64,000 bases of DNA, taken from contig ML664163.1 of the NCBI GenBank assembly GCA_007570785.1, forward strand, positions 1-64,000, given 5' to 3'. Positions 10,060 to 22,353 of this stretch are shown here, in pieces (position 1 is the first letter of the stretch; the number at the start of each line of letters is the position of its first letter). Source of the DNA: Antilocapra americana (Eukaryota; Chordata; Mammalia; Artiodactyla; Antilocapridae). The notes under the pieces were generated by a model. The model searched no databases and was not told the origin of the DNA. It saw nothing but the letters and a program-made list of their open reading frames with translations. Both the position numbers and the translations under genes were made by a program.

Positions 10060-13000
10060 ACACATGTATGAATAATTACTTTAAATGTAAACGGATTAAA
10101 TGCTCCAACCAAAAGACACAGACTGGCTTAATGGATATAAAAACAAGACCCATATACATGCTGTTTACAAGAAACCTACTTCAGACCTCAAGACACATAT
10201 AGACTGAAAGTGAGAGAACAGAAAAACATATTCCATGCAAATGGGAAGCAAAAGAAATCTGGAGTAACAATCCTCATATCAGGCAAAATAGACCTTAAAA
10301 TAAAGAATATTACAAGAGATAAGGAAGGACACTACATAATGATCAAGGGATCAATCCAAGAGGAAGACATAGCAATTATAAATATCTATGCATCCAACAC
10401 AGGAGCATCTCAATACACAAGACAAACACTAACAGACATAAAAGGAGAAATTGACAGTGACACAAAAATAGCAGGAGACTTTAACACCCCACTCACACTA
10501 ATGGACAGATTATAAAAACAGAAAATTAGTAAGGAAACATAAGTCTTAAATGACACATTAGATGAGATGGATCACATTGATATCTTCAGGACATTCCTTC
10601 CAAATGCAGAAGAATATACCTTCTCAAGTGCACAAGAAACATTTCCCAGCATAGACCACATCTTGGGTCACAATCAAGCCTCAGTAAATTTAAGAAAATT
10701 AAAATCATATCAAGCATCTTATCTAAGCACAATGCTATGAAACTAGATATCAATTACAAGAAAAAAAACTGTAAGAAACACAAACATATGGAGATTAAAC
10801 AATACATTTCTAAATAAACCACAGGCTACTGGAGAAATCAAAAGGGAAATCAAAAAATTTCTAGACACAAATGATAATGAAAACACGACAACTCAAAACC
10901 AATGGGATGCAGCAAAAGCAGTTCTAAGAGAAAAGTTTATAGTAATACACTCCTACCTCAAGAAAACAAGAAAAACATCAAATAGACAGCCTAACTTTAC
11001 AACTAAAGCAACTGGAAAAAGAAGAAGAACAACAACAACAAAATAGTAGAAGGAAAGGAATCTTAAAGATCAGAGCAGAAATAAATGAAAAAGAATTAAA
11101 AGAAACAATAGTAAAGATTAATAAAACTAAAAGCTGGTCCTTTCAGAAGAAATTGACAAAAATTTAGCCAGACTCATCAAGAACAAAAGAGAGATGAATC
11201 AAATCAACAAAACTAGAAATGAAAAAGGAGAGATTACAACAGACAATGTAGAAATACATAGGATTAAAAGAGACTATTATGAACAACTATAGGGTAATAA
11301 AATGGATAACCTGGTAGAAATGGACAGATTCTTAGAAAATTTCAATCTTCCAAGACTGAACCAGGAAGAAATAGAAATTATGAACAACCCAACCACAAGC
11401 ACTGAAATTGAAGCTGTGATCAAAAATCTCCCAGAAAACAAAACCCCAAGACCAGATTTCTTCACAGGAGAATTCTATCAAACATTTTGAGAAGAGCTAA
11501 TGCCTATCCTTCTAAAACTCTTTCAAAAAATTTCAGAGGAAGGAACACTTCCAAACTCATTCTATGAGGCCACCATCACCGTGATACCGAAATCAGATAA
11601 AGACAGCACAAACAAAAAGAAAACTACAGGCCAATATCACTGATGAACATGGATGCAAAAATCCTCAACAAAATGTTAGCAAACAGAATTAAGCAACACA
11701 ACAAAAAGCTCATACACCATGATCAAGTTGGGTTTATTCCAGTGATGCAAGAATTCTTTAATATACATAAATCAATCAGTGTGATATATCATATTAACAA
11801 ATTGGAAGATAAAAACCATATGATCATCTTAATAGATGCAGAAAAAGCCTTTCAAAATTCAGCACCCATTATGATTAAAACTCTTCAAAAAATGGGCTTA
11901 GAAGGAACCTACCTCAACATAATAAATGCAATATATGATAAGCCCATAGCAACCATTATTCTCAATGGTGAAAAACTGAAAGCATCCCCCCTAAGATAGG
12001 GAACAAAACAAGGGTGTCCACTTTCACCACTATTATTCAACATAGTTTTGGAAGTCTTAGCTACACAATCAGAGAAGAAAAAGAAATAAAAGGAATCCAG
12101 ATCAGAAAACAAGACATAAAGCTCTCACTGTTTGCAGATGGCATGATACTGTACATAGAAAACCCTAAAGATAGTATCAGAAAATTACTAGAGCCAATTA
12201 CAGTGAATTTAGCAAAGTTTCAGGATAAAAATCAATACACAGAAATCACTTGCATTTCTATACACTAACAATGAAAAATCAGAAGGAGAAATTAAGGAAT
12301 TAATCCCATTCATCACTGCAACAAAATGAATTAAATATCTAGGAATACTTCCCTAAGAAGACAAAAGAACTATACACAGAAAATTATAAGACATTAATGA
12401 AAGAAATCAAAGATGACAAACAGATGGAGAGATATTCCATGTTCCTGGGTAGGCAGAATCAATATTGTGAAAATAACTATACTACCAAATATAATCAATA
12501 GATTCAATGTGATCCCTATCAAGTTATCAATGACATTTTTCACAGAACTAGAACAAAAAATTTCATAATTCATATGGAAACACAAAAGACCCTGAATAGC
12601 CAAAACAGTCTTGAGAAAGAAGAATGGAGCTGGAGGAATCAACCTTCCTGACTTCAGATTATATTACAAAGCTACAGTCATCAAGACAGTATGGTACTGG
12701 CACAAAAACAGAAATATAGACCAATGGAACAAGATAGAAAGCCCAGAAATAAACCCATGCATCTATGGGTACCTGATTTTTGACAAAGGAGGAAAGAATA
12801 TACAATGGGGCAAAGACAGCCTCTTCATTAAGTGGTGCTGGGAAAACTGAACAGCTACATGTAAAAGAATGAAATTAGAACACTTCCTAACACCATACAC
12901 AAGATGAACTCAAAATGGAATAAAGACCTAAATGTAAGACCAGAAACCATAAAACTCTTAGAGGAAAACATAGGCAGAACACTCAATGACATAAATCAAA

Positions 13001-13368
13001 GCAAGATCCTCTATGACCCACCTCCTAGAGTAATGGAAATAAAAACTAAATAATTGGGACATGATTAAACTTAAAAACGTTTGCACAGCAAAGGAAACTC
13101 TAAGCAAGGTGAAAAGACAACCCTCAGAATTGGAGAAAATAACAGCAAATGAAACAACTGACAAAGCATTAATTTCCAAAACATGCAAGTAGCTCATACA
13201 ACTCAATACCAGAAAGACAAACAACCCAATAAAAAAAGGGGGAAAAAGAACTAAACAGACATTTCTCCAAAGAAGACATACAGATGACAAACAAACACAA
13301 GAAAAGATGCTCAACAACACTCATTATTAGAGAAATGCAAATCAAAACTACAAAGAGATATCACTTAT
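10060..13368 (+). pseudogene. L1 ORF2 remnant (endonuclease-RT)
   Basis: ORF2 encodes the endonuclease and reverse transcriptase of L1. Endonuclease-domain sequence is recognisable around 10075-10515 ('TLNVNGLNAPTKRHR', 'AIINIYASN'). RT domain frames occur at 11302-11490, 11643-11999 and 12014-12268. The catalytic FADD box reads FADG near 12131-12142, so a metal-binding Asp is lost. C-terminal sequence runs through 12611-13368. Many stops and frameshifts confirm inactivation. Confidence 0.9.
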
Positions 13369-14347
13369 GATTCATGGGAAGAGGTCAAATCATCAAAATC
13401 AATAGGAGTTTGGAAGAAGTTGATTCCAAACCTCATGGGTGCCTTTGAGGGGTTCAAGACTTATGTGGAGGAAGTAACTGCAAATGAAAACAGCAAGAGA
13501 ACTAGACTCAGAGGTGGAGACTTAGACTCACAGCAAGATGTGATGGAATTTATGCAATCTCAAGATAAAACTTGGAAGAGATGAGGACCTGTTTCCTATA
13601 GAGCAAAGAAAGTGGTTTCTTTTTTCCCCATGGGAGATAGATAGATAGATTGATGTACGTATGTATGTATGGCTGTGCCGGGCAGCATGAGGGATCTTAG
13701 TTCCCTGACCAGAGATCAAACCCCTGCTCCTGCATTGAGAGAACAGTCTTAACCACTGGACCACAAGGAAGTCCCAAGAAAGCAGTTTCTTGAGATAAAA
13801 TCTACTCTCAGTGAAGATGTTATAAAGACTACTGAAATGACAACAAAAGATTTATAATATGACAAAAACTTAGTTGATAAAGCTGCAGCAGGGTTTGAGA
13901 GGACAGACCTCAATTTTGAAAGGAGATCAACTGTAGGTAAAACACTATCAAGCCACATTACAAGCTACAGAGAAATCATTCATGGAAAGAAGAGTCAATC
14001 AATTTGGCAAACTTCATTGTTGTCTTATTTTAAGAAACTGCCACAGTCACTCCAATCTTCAACAGCAATCACCCTGAGGTGATAACCTCCACCAGCAAAA
14101 AGATTACCACTAGCTAAAGGTTCAGATGATGGTTAGTATTTTTTAACAATAGTTTTATTAATAGTCAAGGTGAGTACATTATTTTTATAGACATAATGCT
14201 TTTGTCCACTTATGAGACTGCAGTGTAGTATAAACTTAAGCTGCATAAGCACAAGGAAACCAAAGAGTTTATGTGAATCACTTTATTGCCATCTATGCTT
14301 TATTATGGTCTGGAACTGAAAGCTGAAATATCTCTGACGTCTATCTA
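13369..14347 (+). mobile_element. Tigger1 DNA transposon, 3' part
   Basis: Resumes with 'gattcatgggaagaggtc', which lies well downstream in Tigger1 of the sequence at 6328. It covers the transposase C-terminus and the 3' UTR, including 'caaacttcattgttgtctta', and ends at the right terminal repeat at 14347, followed by TA at 14348-14349. Roughly 0.6 kb of transposase middle is absent, an estimate from the remembered consensus. A SINE lies inside at 13622-13775. Confidence 0.92.
13622..13775 (-). mobile_element. CHR-1-type SINE inside Tigger1, antisense
   Basis: On the minus strand it begins 'gggacttccttgtggtcc' and carries a box-B-like 'gtttgatctctgg'. The T-rich and GATA/TGTA-rich end at 13622-13670 is the tail complement. 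TSDs at 13606-13621 and 13776-13791 ('aagaaagtggtttctt' and 'aagaaagcagtttctt') match at 14 of 16 positions. Confidence 0.88.
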
Positions 14348-14412
14348 TATGTCAAATAGACTACTAGACTATTTGTGGTCCTTACACTATAGCTGCTAGG
14401 CACAAATAAGTG

Positions 14413-14628
14413 AGTGCTAAGTCGCTTCAGTGGTGTTCAAATCTTTGCGACCTTGTGGACTATAGCCTGCCAGGCTCCTCTGTCCAAGGGATTCTCCAGG
14501 CAAGAATACTGAAGTGGGTTGCTTTGCCCTCCTCCAGGGGATCCTTCAAACCCATGGATCGAATCCCTATCTCTTGTCTCCTGCACTGGCAGGCGGGTTC
14601 TTTACCACTAGCACCACCTGGGAAGCCT
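14413..14628 (-). mobile_element. Bov-tA SINE, antisense
   Basis: Bovid SINE made of a tRNA-like head and a BovB-derived body. On the minus strand it begins 'aggcttcccaggtggtgc' and contains 'cagtattcttgcctggagaa'. It ends at the 'gaagcgacttagcact' terminus. Confidence 0.93.
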
Positions 14629-14639
14629 GATTGGGCACT

Positions 14640-14909
14640 TAGTAAGTAAGTAATCAAGTTCTTAGTGAATGGACTTACCTGTAAATCCACATCTGACCCT
14701 GAGTTGGAGTACCTGGTCCAGGGTAGTGGAAAATCAACCAGGAGTGGAAAGGTGAGCACTGGGAGGCTGAGAGGAGACTTTGAGAACATGATTGCCACTA
14801 ACAAAGAACAGCCTGTGGACTGGGGCTGCTCAGTTTAGAGGCACTAAATCTGACTAATCAGATTGAGGCTTGATACCTTTCATGTGAAGTTGGAGAATAC
14901 TGCCTAATT
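14640..14909. other. Single-copy sequence
   Basis: No element or supported frame recognised. Confidence 0.45.
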
Positions 14910-15115
14910 CTCAGGGAAATTGCACTGAGGACTGTGTGAAGCACTTTACAACTCTTATCTCACTTGGTTTCTCAACAGCGCTATGAGGTAGATAAAGATT
15001 ATCAATCTTGTTTCAAGATGAGGAAAAGTGTAGCTCAGAGAAGTAAAGTGTCTTCCCCCAAAGCGCATGGCTAGATAAGAGACAAATCTCATTTCTAGAT
15101 GTCAAACTTCATGTT
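14910..15115 (-). mobile_element. MIR SINE, antisense
   Basis: The diagnostic antisense MIR order is visible: 'ctatgaggtagataaagatt', then 'gatgaggaaaagtgtagctcagag', then a degenerate 'ggctagataag' block. MIRs are old mammal-wide tRNA-derived SINEs, which fits the divergence here. Confidence 0.8.
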
Positions 15116-16713
15116 TTTCTCACCTCAATTTGTCTTATAGGGTTTGAGATATTTCCCTTCAATAGTTGGATCACAAATCAAAAGTTGTTTTCTGGAAGAT
15201 TTCTCTGATTAACCAAGAATTGCTAACTATATTATCAAATCTCATTTCCAGAGCAGCTTACTCCCCCCTATCTCAGCATTCATGAATTTGATCCTTCTCA
15301 CTACACTATAAATCCTTTGAGAACAAAAATCTGTTTTAAACTGTAACAACTTCTGTGGCCTTCAAACACAGCCCAGCTCAGGATAGCCAGTGACTCAGAG
15401 GATATCAAGAATGTCATGTTGTTAAGCTGACTTTTCTATCATTAGGTGTGGCAAGCATGTTTTCGTGTTTATTTGCACTACAATTTCAAATAAAAGGGCT
15501 TTCATTTTTAATTGCTCTGTAATTGGCAGTGGATTCCTAATTCTTTAATTTTCTCTGCCCTGTTTTCTCTGACAAATAGCTAATGGTGTGTAAAATAAGC
15601 AGATGTACTTTTAGAGCTGGCTTTTGGAAGCAACCCTTTGGCAAATCCATTCAGGAAACTAAAGATCGCTTTTGAAAAACAATTCTTCGACTTCTTTTTT
15701 GTGTGTGGGTTTTCTTATACTGGTTTTCAAACCAGGGTGCTCCTGTGGTCTAAATAAACCTGTTTCCAGAAAGGATCACTTATCTTGTGAGCACAGAACT
15801 CAGTGGGAAATGAAAGAAAATGCAAGTCTGAATTTCCACAAAATCCAAGAAAATTAAATTCTATTTACCTGGTGTTTCTACTCACATGTCAGGTTATGCT
15901 GCTAGAAAAGTAGCTTCGTGAAATTATATCTACTTGATACAGTTGGTTTAGAACAAAGCAAGTGAAATAAGGAGGGAAATGTTATGACATATTGACAAAA
16001 GCAAAGGATAAGTCATGCGTGCCAGAGAAGTATGAGAAAAACATTATTATGATGGAAGGTTATAGTCAAAAAACTACTTTACTTCATTTAAAGTTGTCAG
16101 AATGGATGAAATGGGTAGAAACTTGAAGCCTGATCTTATTTTTGCCTTCCTAAATGAAAAACCAAACCTGTTATAGTAAAAACCTAATTTTTACTGGAGT
16201 ATGTTTTTACTCCTATACAACTTTCAGAAAATTGAAAAGACATTTGTCACCCCAGTTTCCTGCAGTGTACCTTATTGAATTGTTTCTCTTTTGTTCTGCT
16301 ACAGCAAAAAGTGTTTAAACATTCACATCTGCATTTTCATTAGGTCTGAGAGACAGCTTTATACTGATAGTTTAACTGGTTGCATTTTTTTTCCTACAAC
16401 TTTCAATAATAACTTGGTGGCTATAGGTGGCCTGCTTCAAAAGAGAACATCTTGTCAGTAAATCTTTTGGATTTACTCTATGTGAAACTAGGACGAGGAA
16501 AGGGCTGAAGGAGAGATAGTATATGCAAATAATTAGTTATGCACTAATAACAGTTATGCACTAATAACTGTTCAATAAATAGTAGCCTCTAGTACTATCA
16601 ACTTCATTACTTAAGGGAAATAAACATCTTATTCCAGGAGAACAAAAATGGGCCAGATTAAGTCAGCCATGTTAGAGTTGGTGAGAAAGGGACAATTTTG
16701 CCAGCAGCAGTCT
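15116..16713. other. Mostly single-copy sequence
   Basis: About 1.6 kb with no clear element. A stretch at about 15300-15410 ('actataaatcctttgagaac', 'cacagcccagctcagga') loosely resembles an L2 3' end but is too weak to call. The frame at 15672-15857 (61 codons) shows no family features. Confidence 0.4.
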
Positions 16714-16965
16714 ATTCAAGTCCTTTGTTGTTGTTCTTTAGCTGCTAAGTCATGTCTGACTCTTTTCGACCCCATGGACAGTAGCCCGTCAGGCTCTCTA
16801 TCCATGGAATTTCCTAAGCAAGAACGGGGGAGTGGGTTGCCATTTTCTTCTCCAGGGGATCTTCCCGATCCAGGGACAGAACCTGAGTCTCCTGCTTGGC
16901 AGGCGGATTCTTTACCGCCATTCTTTACCATGGCTTCCACCATGGAAGCCAATTCAAGTCCTTTG
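16714..16965 (-). mobile_element. Bov-tA SINE, antisense, with 14-bp TSD
   Basis: The SINE occupies 16728-16951 and is flanked by perfect 14-bp duplications 'attcaagtcctttg' at 16714-16727 and 16952-16965. The minus strand carries the tRNA-like head and BovB-like body. The head end has a small extra duplication around 'ttctttaccgccattctttac'. Confidence 0.94.
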
Positions 16966-18377
16966 GATAGGACAGTTTGATTCAGTCTTTGAATGTAACC
17001 TCTACTTCTCAATGAATAGCAAAATAAGAGTAACATTTTCTGGGTAATAAAAATGAATTTTTTTTTTTAAGTACAAATGACAAGAGTGGTGATTGGAATC
17101 TTAAAAAATCTAGACACTAATTATGTATTTGCTATGTTCCATAATCTTAGGAGGTACTTGGTACTATTAAGTCACTACATAATTGTCTTTAAAGGAAAAC
17201 ATAATAGTTATTCAACCTTATGGACTACATGATTGATTTTTTACTGATACTCAGAAAAAATGCTTTCTAGTTTGAAACCACTGGGTAAGTCTACTTAAAT
17301 ATTAAAATAATAGGCTGGCTTGCTGTTCCACCCTTGACTTAAGCTAATTTGTTATTAACAAACAGTATTACCTAAAATTTTAGAGGTAGCTTTATTATAA
17401 TTTTTAAACATTTTTAAATCAGTGAAGATCTAAAGTCTTCAAATGAGAAAACTAGGGAATATGTTGAAAATTGGTCACAAATTCATTTATGTTTTAATCT
17501 GTCAAAAAAAATAATATCAAAAGTTACCCATTTCCCTTAAAAATTTTGCTAAGTGCATGCTATGTTTTGCCAAAAAAAAAGTGAAAAATACATACTCTCA
17601 ACCTTTAAAATGTTTATAATCTGTTTATAATCTGACAGCATATTTAGCAGTAAATTTACATTTTCACATGGTTATGTGATGTTTTATAAATTTGTTTTTA
17701 AAAGTTCAGGTAGTCAGTTTGGAAATATTTCTGCATTTCTTGAATAATAAAGTGCTGAATTATAAAATGTAGATCCATCTTATTTTGTTCTCCTTGACTA
17801 CAATGTTCAGTATATAACTCTTGATTTTAAATTGATGCTGTACTCTCACACCTAAAACCTATTCAAGTGATCAGAATGTTTTTTGTAAAAGAACAAATAG
17901 AATAAGAAATTTCATTGGTAATAGTAAAGATGGAAACACGTAATATAGCCTAAAAACATGGTCATGGAAACCTGAGTTCTAAATAATTCTTCCCAAGCAT
18001 TAAAAACGGAGTCAACTCATAGAAATAACATAGAGGAAGCAATTATTTGTACCAAAGGCAGAAAATATTGACTTTATCAAGCTTTGTATGACAATCACAG
18101 AAAAATGTGGGCACTAGTTTCTTTAAACTCAACTCTGACTCTTCAGAGTTCTTAAACCATACATTAAATTTCAAACTGAAGAAAGGCCAACACTGAGATT
18201 CTAATGTGGAGGAGGAGCAAGAGTCAGGGAACAGTGGAGGGAAGATGGGCATAGGAAGGAGCAGAGAGTCCACATAAAAATGACCAAGAGAATTTGTGTT
18301 CATTTCAACTATCATCTCGCCACTAACTGAAGTCTAGCTCAACTTGTAAGATTTCCAGTCTACATAGAAACACAAAT
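16966..18377. other. Single-copy AT-rich sequence
   Basis: About 1.4 kb without a recognised repeat. The minus-strand frame at 18315-18043 (90 codons) has no motif I recognise, and nothing marks it as a gene. Confidence 0.45.
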
Positions 18378-18605
18378 ACACTACCATGTTTAAAATAAAG
18401 AGCTAGTGGTAACCTGCTGTATAGCAGAGGGAGCTCAGCTCGATGCTCTGTGATGACCTAGATGGGTGGGAGGTCTAAGAGGGAAGAGATATACATAAAC
18501 ATACTGCTGATTTACTTTGTTGGACAGCAAAAACTAACACAACATTGTAAAGCAAGTATACTCCAATAAAAAAGAGAGAAGGAAAATACTATAAAAAATA
18601 AATAA
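18378..18605 (+). mobile_element. L1 3' end, 5'-truncated
   Basis: Matches the artiodactyl L1 terminal sequence: 'gctgtatagcagagggagct', 'gtgatgacctagatgggtgg', and 'aacattgtaaagcaagtata' before an A-rich tail. Confidence 0.85.
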
Positions 18606-18606
18606 A

Positions 18607-18930
18607 AGGACTTCCCTGGTGGCACAGTAGATAGGAATCTGCTTGACAACACCAGGAACACAGGTTCAATCCCTGATCCAGGAATATTCCACTTGCCTCA
18701 GAGCAACTAAGTCCATGTGCTACGACTACTGAGCCCACATGCTGCAATGACTGAACCCCAAGCACCTAGAGCTTGTGCTCCACAAACAGAGAAATGACCG
18801 CAATGAGAAGCCCAAGCACCACAACCAAGGGTAGCCCTCACTCACTGCAACTAGAGAAAGCCCCACACAACAACAAAGACCCAGCACAACCAAAACTAAA
18901 TAAACAAAATTATTTTAAACTTTATTTAAA
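18607..18930 (+). mobile_element. CHR-2-type SINE
   Basis: Complete-looking copy: head 'ggacttccctggtggcac', a box-B-like 'ggttcaatccctga', body 'cgactactgagccc', and the tail 'gcacaaccaaaactaaataa'. It inserted between the neighbouring L1 tail and the next L1. Confidence 0.9.
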
Positions 18931-18935
18931 AATCC

Positions 18936-20414
18936 CAAAAAGCAGGAATAGAAGGAACATACCTCAACATAATAAAAGCTATATATGACAAACCCACAGC
19001 AAACATTATCCTCAATGGTGAAAAACTGGAAGCATTCCCCCTGAAATCAGGGACAAGACAAGGGTGCCCACTCTCACCACTACTATTCAACATAGTTTTG
19101 GAAGTCTTGGCCACAGCAATCAGAGCAGATAAAGAAATTAAAGGAATCCAGGTTGGAAAAGAAGAAGTAAAACTCTCTCTGTTTGCAGATGACATGATCC
19201 TCTATATTGAAAACCCTAAAGACTCTACCAGAAAGTTACTAGAGCTAATCAGTGAATAAACTAAAGTTTCAGGATACAAAATCAACACACAGAAATCCCT
19301 GGCATTCCTATACACTAACAATGAGAAAACAGAAAGAGAATTAAGGAAACAATTCCATTCACCATCAAAACAAAAAGAATAAAATACTTAGGAGTATTTC
19401 TACCTAAAGAAACAAAAGACTTGTATATAGAAAGCTATAAAACACTGATGAAAGAAATCAAAGAGGACACAAACAGATGGAGAAATGTGCCGTGTTCGTG
19501 GATTGGAAGAATCAATATAGTGAAAATGAGTATACTACCCAAAGCAATCTATAGATTCAATGAAATTCCTATCAAGCTACCAGAGGTCTTTTTCAGAGAA
19601 TTAGAACAACTAATTTCACAATTTGTATGGAAATACAAAAAACCTCGTATAGCCAAAGCAATCTTGAGAAAGAAGAATGGAACTGGCGGAATCAACCTAC
19701 CTGACTTTAGGCTATACTACAAATCCACAGTCATCAAGACAGTATGGTACTGGCACAAAGGCAGAAATATAGATCAATGGGACAAAATAGAAAGCCCAGA
19801 GATAAATCCACGCATCTATGGACACCTTATCTTTGACAAAGGAGGCATGAATATACGATGGAGAAAAGACAACCTCTTTAACAAATGGTGCTGGGAAAAC
19901 TGGACAGCCACTTGTAAAAGAATGAAACTAGAACACTTTCTAACACCATACACAAAAATAAACTCAAAATGGATCAAAGATCTAAGCATAAGACCAGAAA
20001 CTATAAAACTCCTAGAGGATAACATAGGCAAAACACTCTCCGACATAAACCAAAGCGGGATCCTCTATGACCCACCTCCCAGAATATCGGAAATAAAAGC
20101 ACGAATAAACAAATGGGACCTAATTAAAATTAAAAGCTTCTGCACAACAAAGGAAACTATAAGCAAGGTGAAAAGACAGCCTTCAGAATGGGAGAAAATA
20201 ATAGCCAATGAAGCAACGGACAAACAATTAATCTCAAAAATATACAAGCAACTCCTACAGCTTCATTCTAGAAAAATAAACGACCCAATCAAAAAGTGGG
20301 CCAAAGAACTTAACAGACATTTCTCCAAAGAAGACATAAAAATGGCTAACAAACACATGAAAAGATGCTCAACATCACTCATTAGCAGAGAATTGCAAAT
20401 CAAAACCACAATGA
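18936..20414 (+). mobile_element. 5'-truncated L1, ORF2 RT and C-terminal part
   Basis: Starts inside the ORF2 RT domain at 'aaaaagcaggaatagaagga'. An intact catalytic FADDM box is encoded near 19184-19198. One stop and a frameshift separate the RT box from a long open frame at 19421-20455 (344 codons). That frame encodes the ORF2 C-terminal region: [18 protein letters not shown] near its start, and a C-terminal Trp/Lys-rich segment. It breaks at an internal inversion after 20414, so the last 12 or so codons are out of context. Confidence 0.93.
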
Positions 20415-20676
20415 GATTGCTGGGTCATATGGCAGGTCTATTTGCAGGTTTTTAAGGAACCTCCACACTGTTTTCAATAGTGGCTGTACTAGTTTGCATT
20501 CCCACCAACAGTGTAAGAGGGTTCCCTTTTCTCCATATCCTCTCCAGCATTTATTGCTTGTAGACTTTTGGATGGCAGCCATTCTGACTGGTGTAAAGTG
20601 GTACCTCATTGTGGTTTTGATTTGCATTTCTCTGATAATGAGTGATGTTGAACTTCTTTTCATGTGTTTGTTCACT
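20415..20676 (-). mobile_element. Inverted segment within L1
   Basis: This block is L1 ORF2-end sequence in antisense. Its right end is an inverted copy of 20349-20414 (shared 'aacaaacacatgaaaaga' core). Its left end abuts the sense sequence that follows it in L1. The normal L1 order resumes on the plus strand at 20677 with 'actgctgggcatacaca'. Confidence 0.88.
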
Positions 20677-21297
20677 GCTGGGCATACACACCGAGGAAAC
20701 CAGAATTGAAAGAGCCACGTGTACCCCAATGTTCATCGCCGCATTGTTTACAATAGCCAGGACATGGAAGCAACCTAGATGCCCATCAACTGACGAATGG
20801 ATAAGAAATCTGTGGTACATATACACAATGGAATATTACTCAGCATTAAAAAAAAAATTCATTTGAATCAGTTCTACTCAGATGGACAGAGCTGCAGCCT
20901 ATTATCCAGAGTGAAGTAAGCCAGAAGGAAAAACAACAATACAGTATACTAACGCATATATATGGAATTTAGAAAGATGGTAACAAGAACCCTGCATGTG
21001 AGACAGCAAAAGGAACACAGATGTATAGAACAGACTCGTGGACTCTGTGGAAGAGGGCAAGGGTGGGATGGTATGGGAGAATGGCATTGAAACATGTTGA
21101 TTGGCATATGTGAAATCAATTGCCAGCCCAGGATTGATGCTCAGGGCTGGTGCACCGAGATTTCCCAGGGGGAGGGAGTCGGGAGGGAGGAGGGAGGGGG
21201 GTTCTGGAGGGGGAGCATATGTAAACCCATGGCGATTTCATGGCATTGTATGGCAAAACCAATTAAAAAATATTTTATTAAAAAATAAATTTTTAAA
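20677..21297 (+). mobile_element. L1 ORF2 end and 3' UTR
   Basis: Sense L1 from 'actgctgggcatacacaccg' through the 'gaatattactcagcattaaa' block into the 3' UTR. A G-rich tract lies at 21168-21215, and the segment ends at the A-rich tail about 21260-21297. The 3' UTR closely matches the short L1 insertion at 4134-4326, so both come from related L1 subfamilies. Confidence 0.92.
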
Positions 21298-21468
21298 ATA
21301 TGGTTTATAAGAAAACCTGGTGGTTGCTAGGTAGCTTGTTCTTACATACAGCTTCCTAGAGGACCAACATAAATACTGACCAACTTACAAACTGCTGCTA
21401 ATTTACTGTAGATTCCAATGTCACTCTGTGTATCCTAGACTTAGAGTATATTAATTAATAAACTACAG

Positions 21469-21938
21469 TGGGATTCTACTGTATGGTTTTTACAGTAGTG
21501 ATGTATGGATGTGAAAGTTGTACTTTAAAGAAAGCTGAGCACTGAAGAATCGATGCTTTTGAACTATGGTGTTGGAGAAGATTCTTGAGAGTCCTTTGGA
21601 TGGCAAGGAGATCCAACAAGTCCATCCTAAAGGAGATCAGTCCTGAGTGTTCATTGGAAGGACTGATGTTGAAGCTGAAACTCCAATACTTTGGCCACTT
21701 GATGCAAAGAGCTGACTCATTTGAAAAGACCCTGATGCTGGGAAAGACTGAAGGCAGGAGGAGAAGGGGAAGACAGAGGATGAGGCGGTTGGATGGCATC
21801 ACCGACTCAATGGACATGAGTTTGAGTAAACTCCAGGAGTTGGTGATTGACAGGGAGGCCTGGTGTGCTGCAGTCCATGGGGTCACAAAGAGTCAGATTG
21901 AGTCACGATTGAGTGACTGAAATGAACAATGGGATTCA
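21469..21938 (+). mobile_element. BovB 3' end with short TSD
   Basis: BovB terminal ~450 bases with the order 'gatgcttttgaactatggtg', 'tggatggcaaggagatcc' and a 'gattgagtgactgaaatgaa' end. The short duplication 'tgggattc' lies on both sides. An open frame at 21585-21920 covers this region and is the translated 3' tail of the RT ORF, not a gene. Confidence 0.9.
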
Positions 21939-22353
21939 TGTGAAAATATTCATTTTCCTCTCAATAAATACTACATTAGATTTAGCCCATCATATCAGAA
22001 AATTCCTCCCAACTCTATTTAAAGCATATTAGATATGCATGAATTAACATTGGCATGATAAATGCCAAATAAATTAATAACTATTAACCACTAACATGTG
22101 ACGAGACAGCAGAAAAATTGAAAAAGATTTAAATACATTTTTGGAAAAGACAGTTACCACCTTGTTTATTCAACCATGGAGAGTTGCATTGGTCTTCCTT
22201 ATATTTTTGAGATTCACATAAATTTATATCATCCATATGTTCACCATCAGCTAACTTGCTTCTTCTTTACATGATTTTTATTTACTCTTTTTGAAATTGA
22301 AGTTTAAGACACACTGACGTCTAGATGTAAACATCTGAAAAATACTTTTTAAG
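21939..22353. other. Single-copy sequence
   Basis: AT-rich, no element recognised. Confidence 0.45.

Larger units (their letters stand above)
6329..13368 (+). mobile_element. Near-full-length ruminant L1, 3' end missing
   Basis: An L1 insertion inside Tigger1. It begins 'aagatggtggaggagtagg', the usual L1 5' end, and contains a long 5' UTR (to about 8842), ORF1 remnants and ORF2 remnants. It stops within the ORF2 C-terminal region at 'aaagagatatcactta' with no 3' UTR and no poly-A. The missing 3' end coincides with missing middle Tigger1 sequence, so a later deletion probably removed both. Confidence 0.92.

Noticed and set aside
16728..16951. 110-codon and 106-codon frames overlapping on both strands
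   Set aside because: Both are driven by the Bov-tA SINE, whose sequence is open in several frames across many copies in this window.
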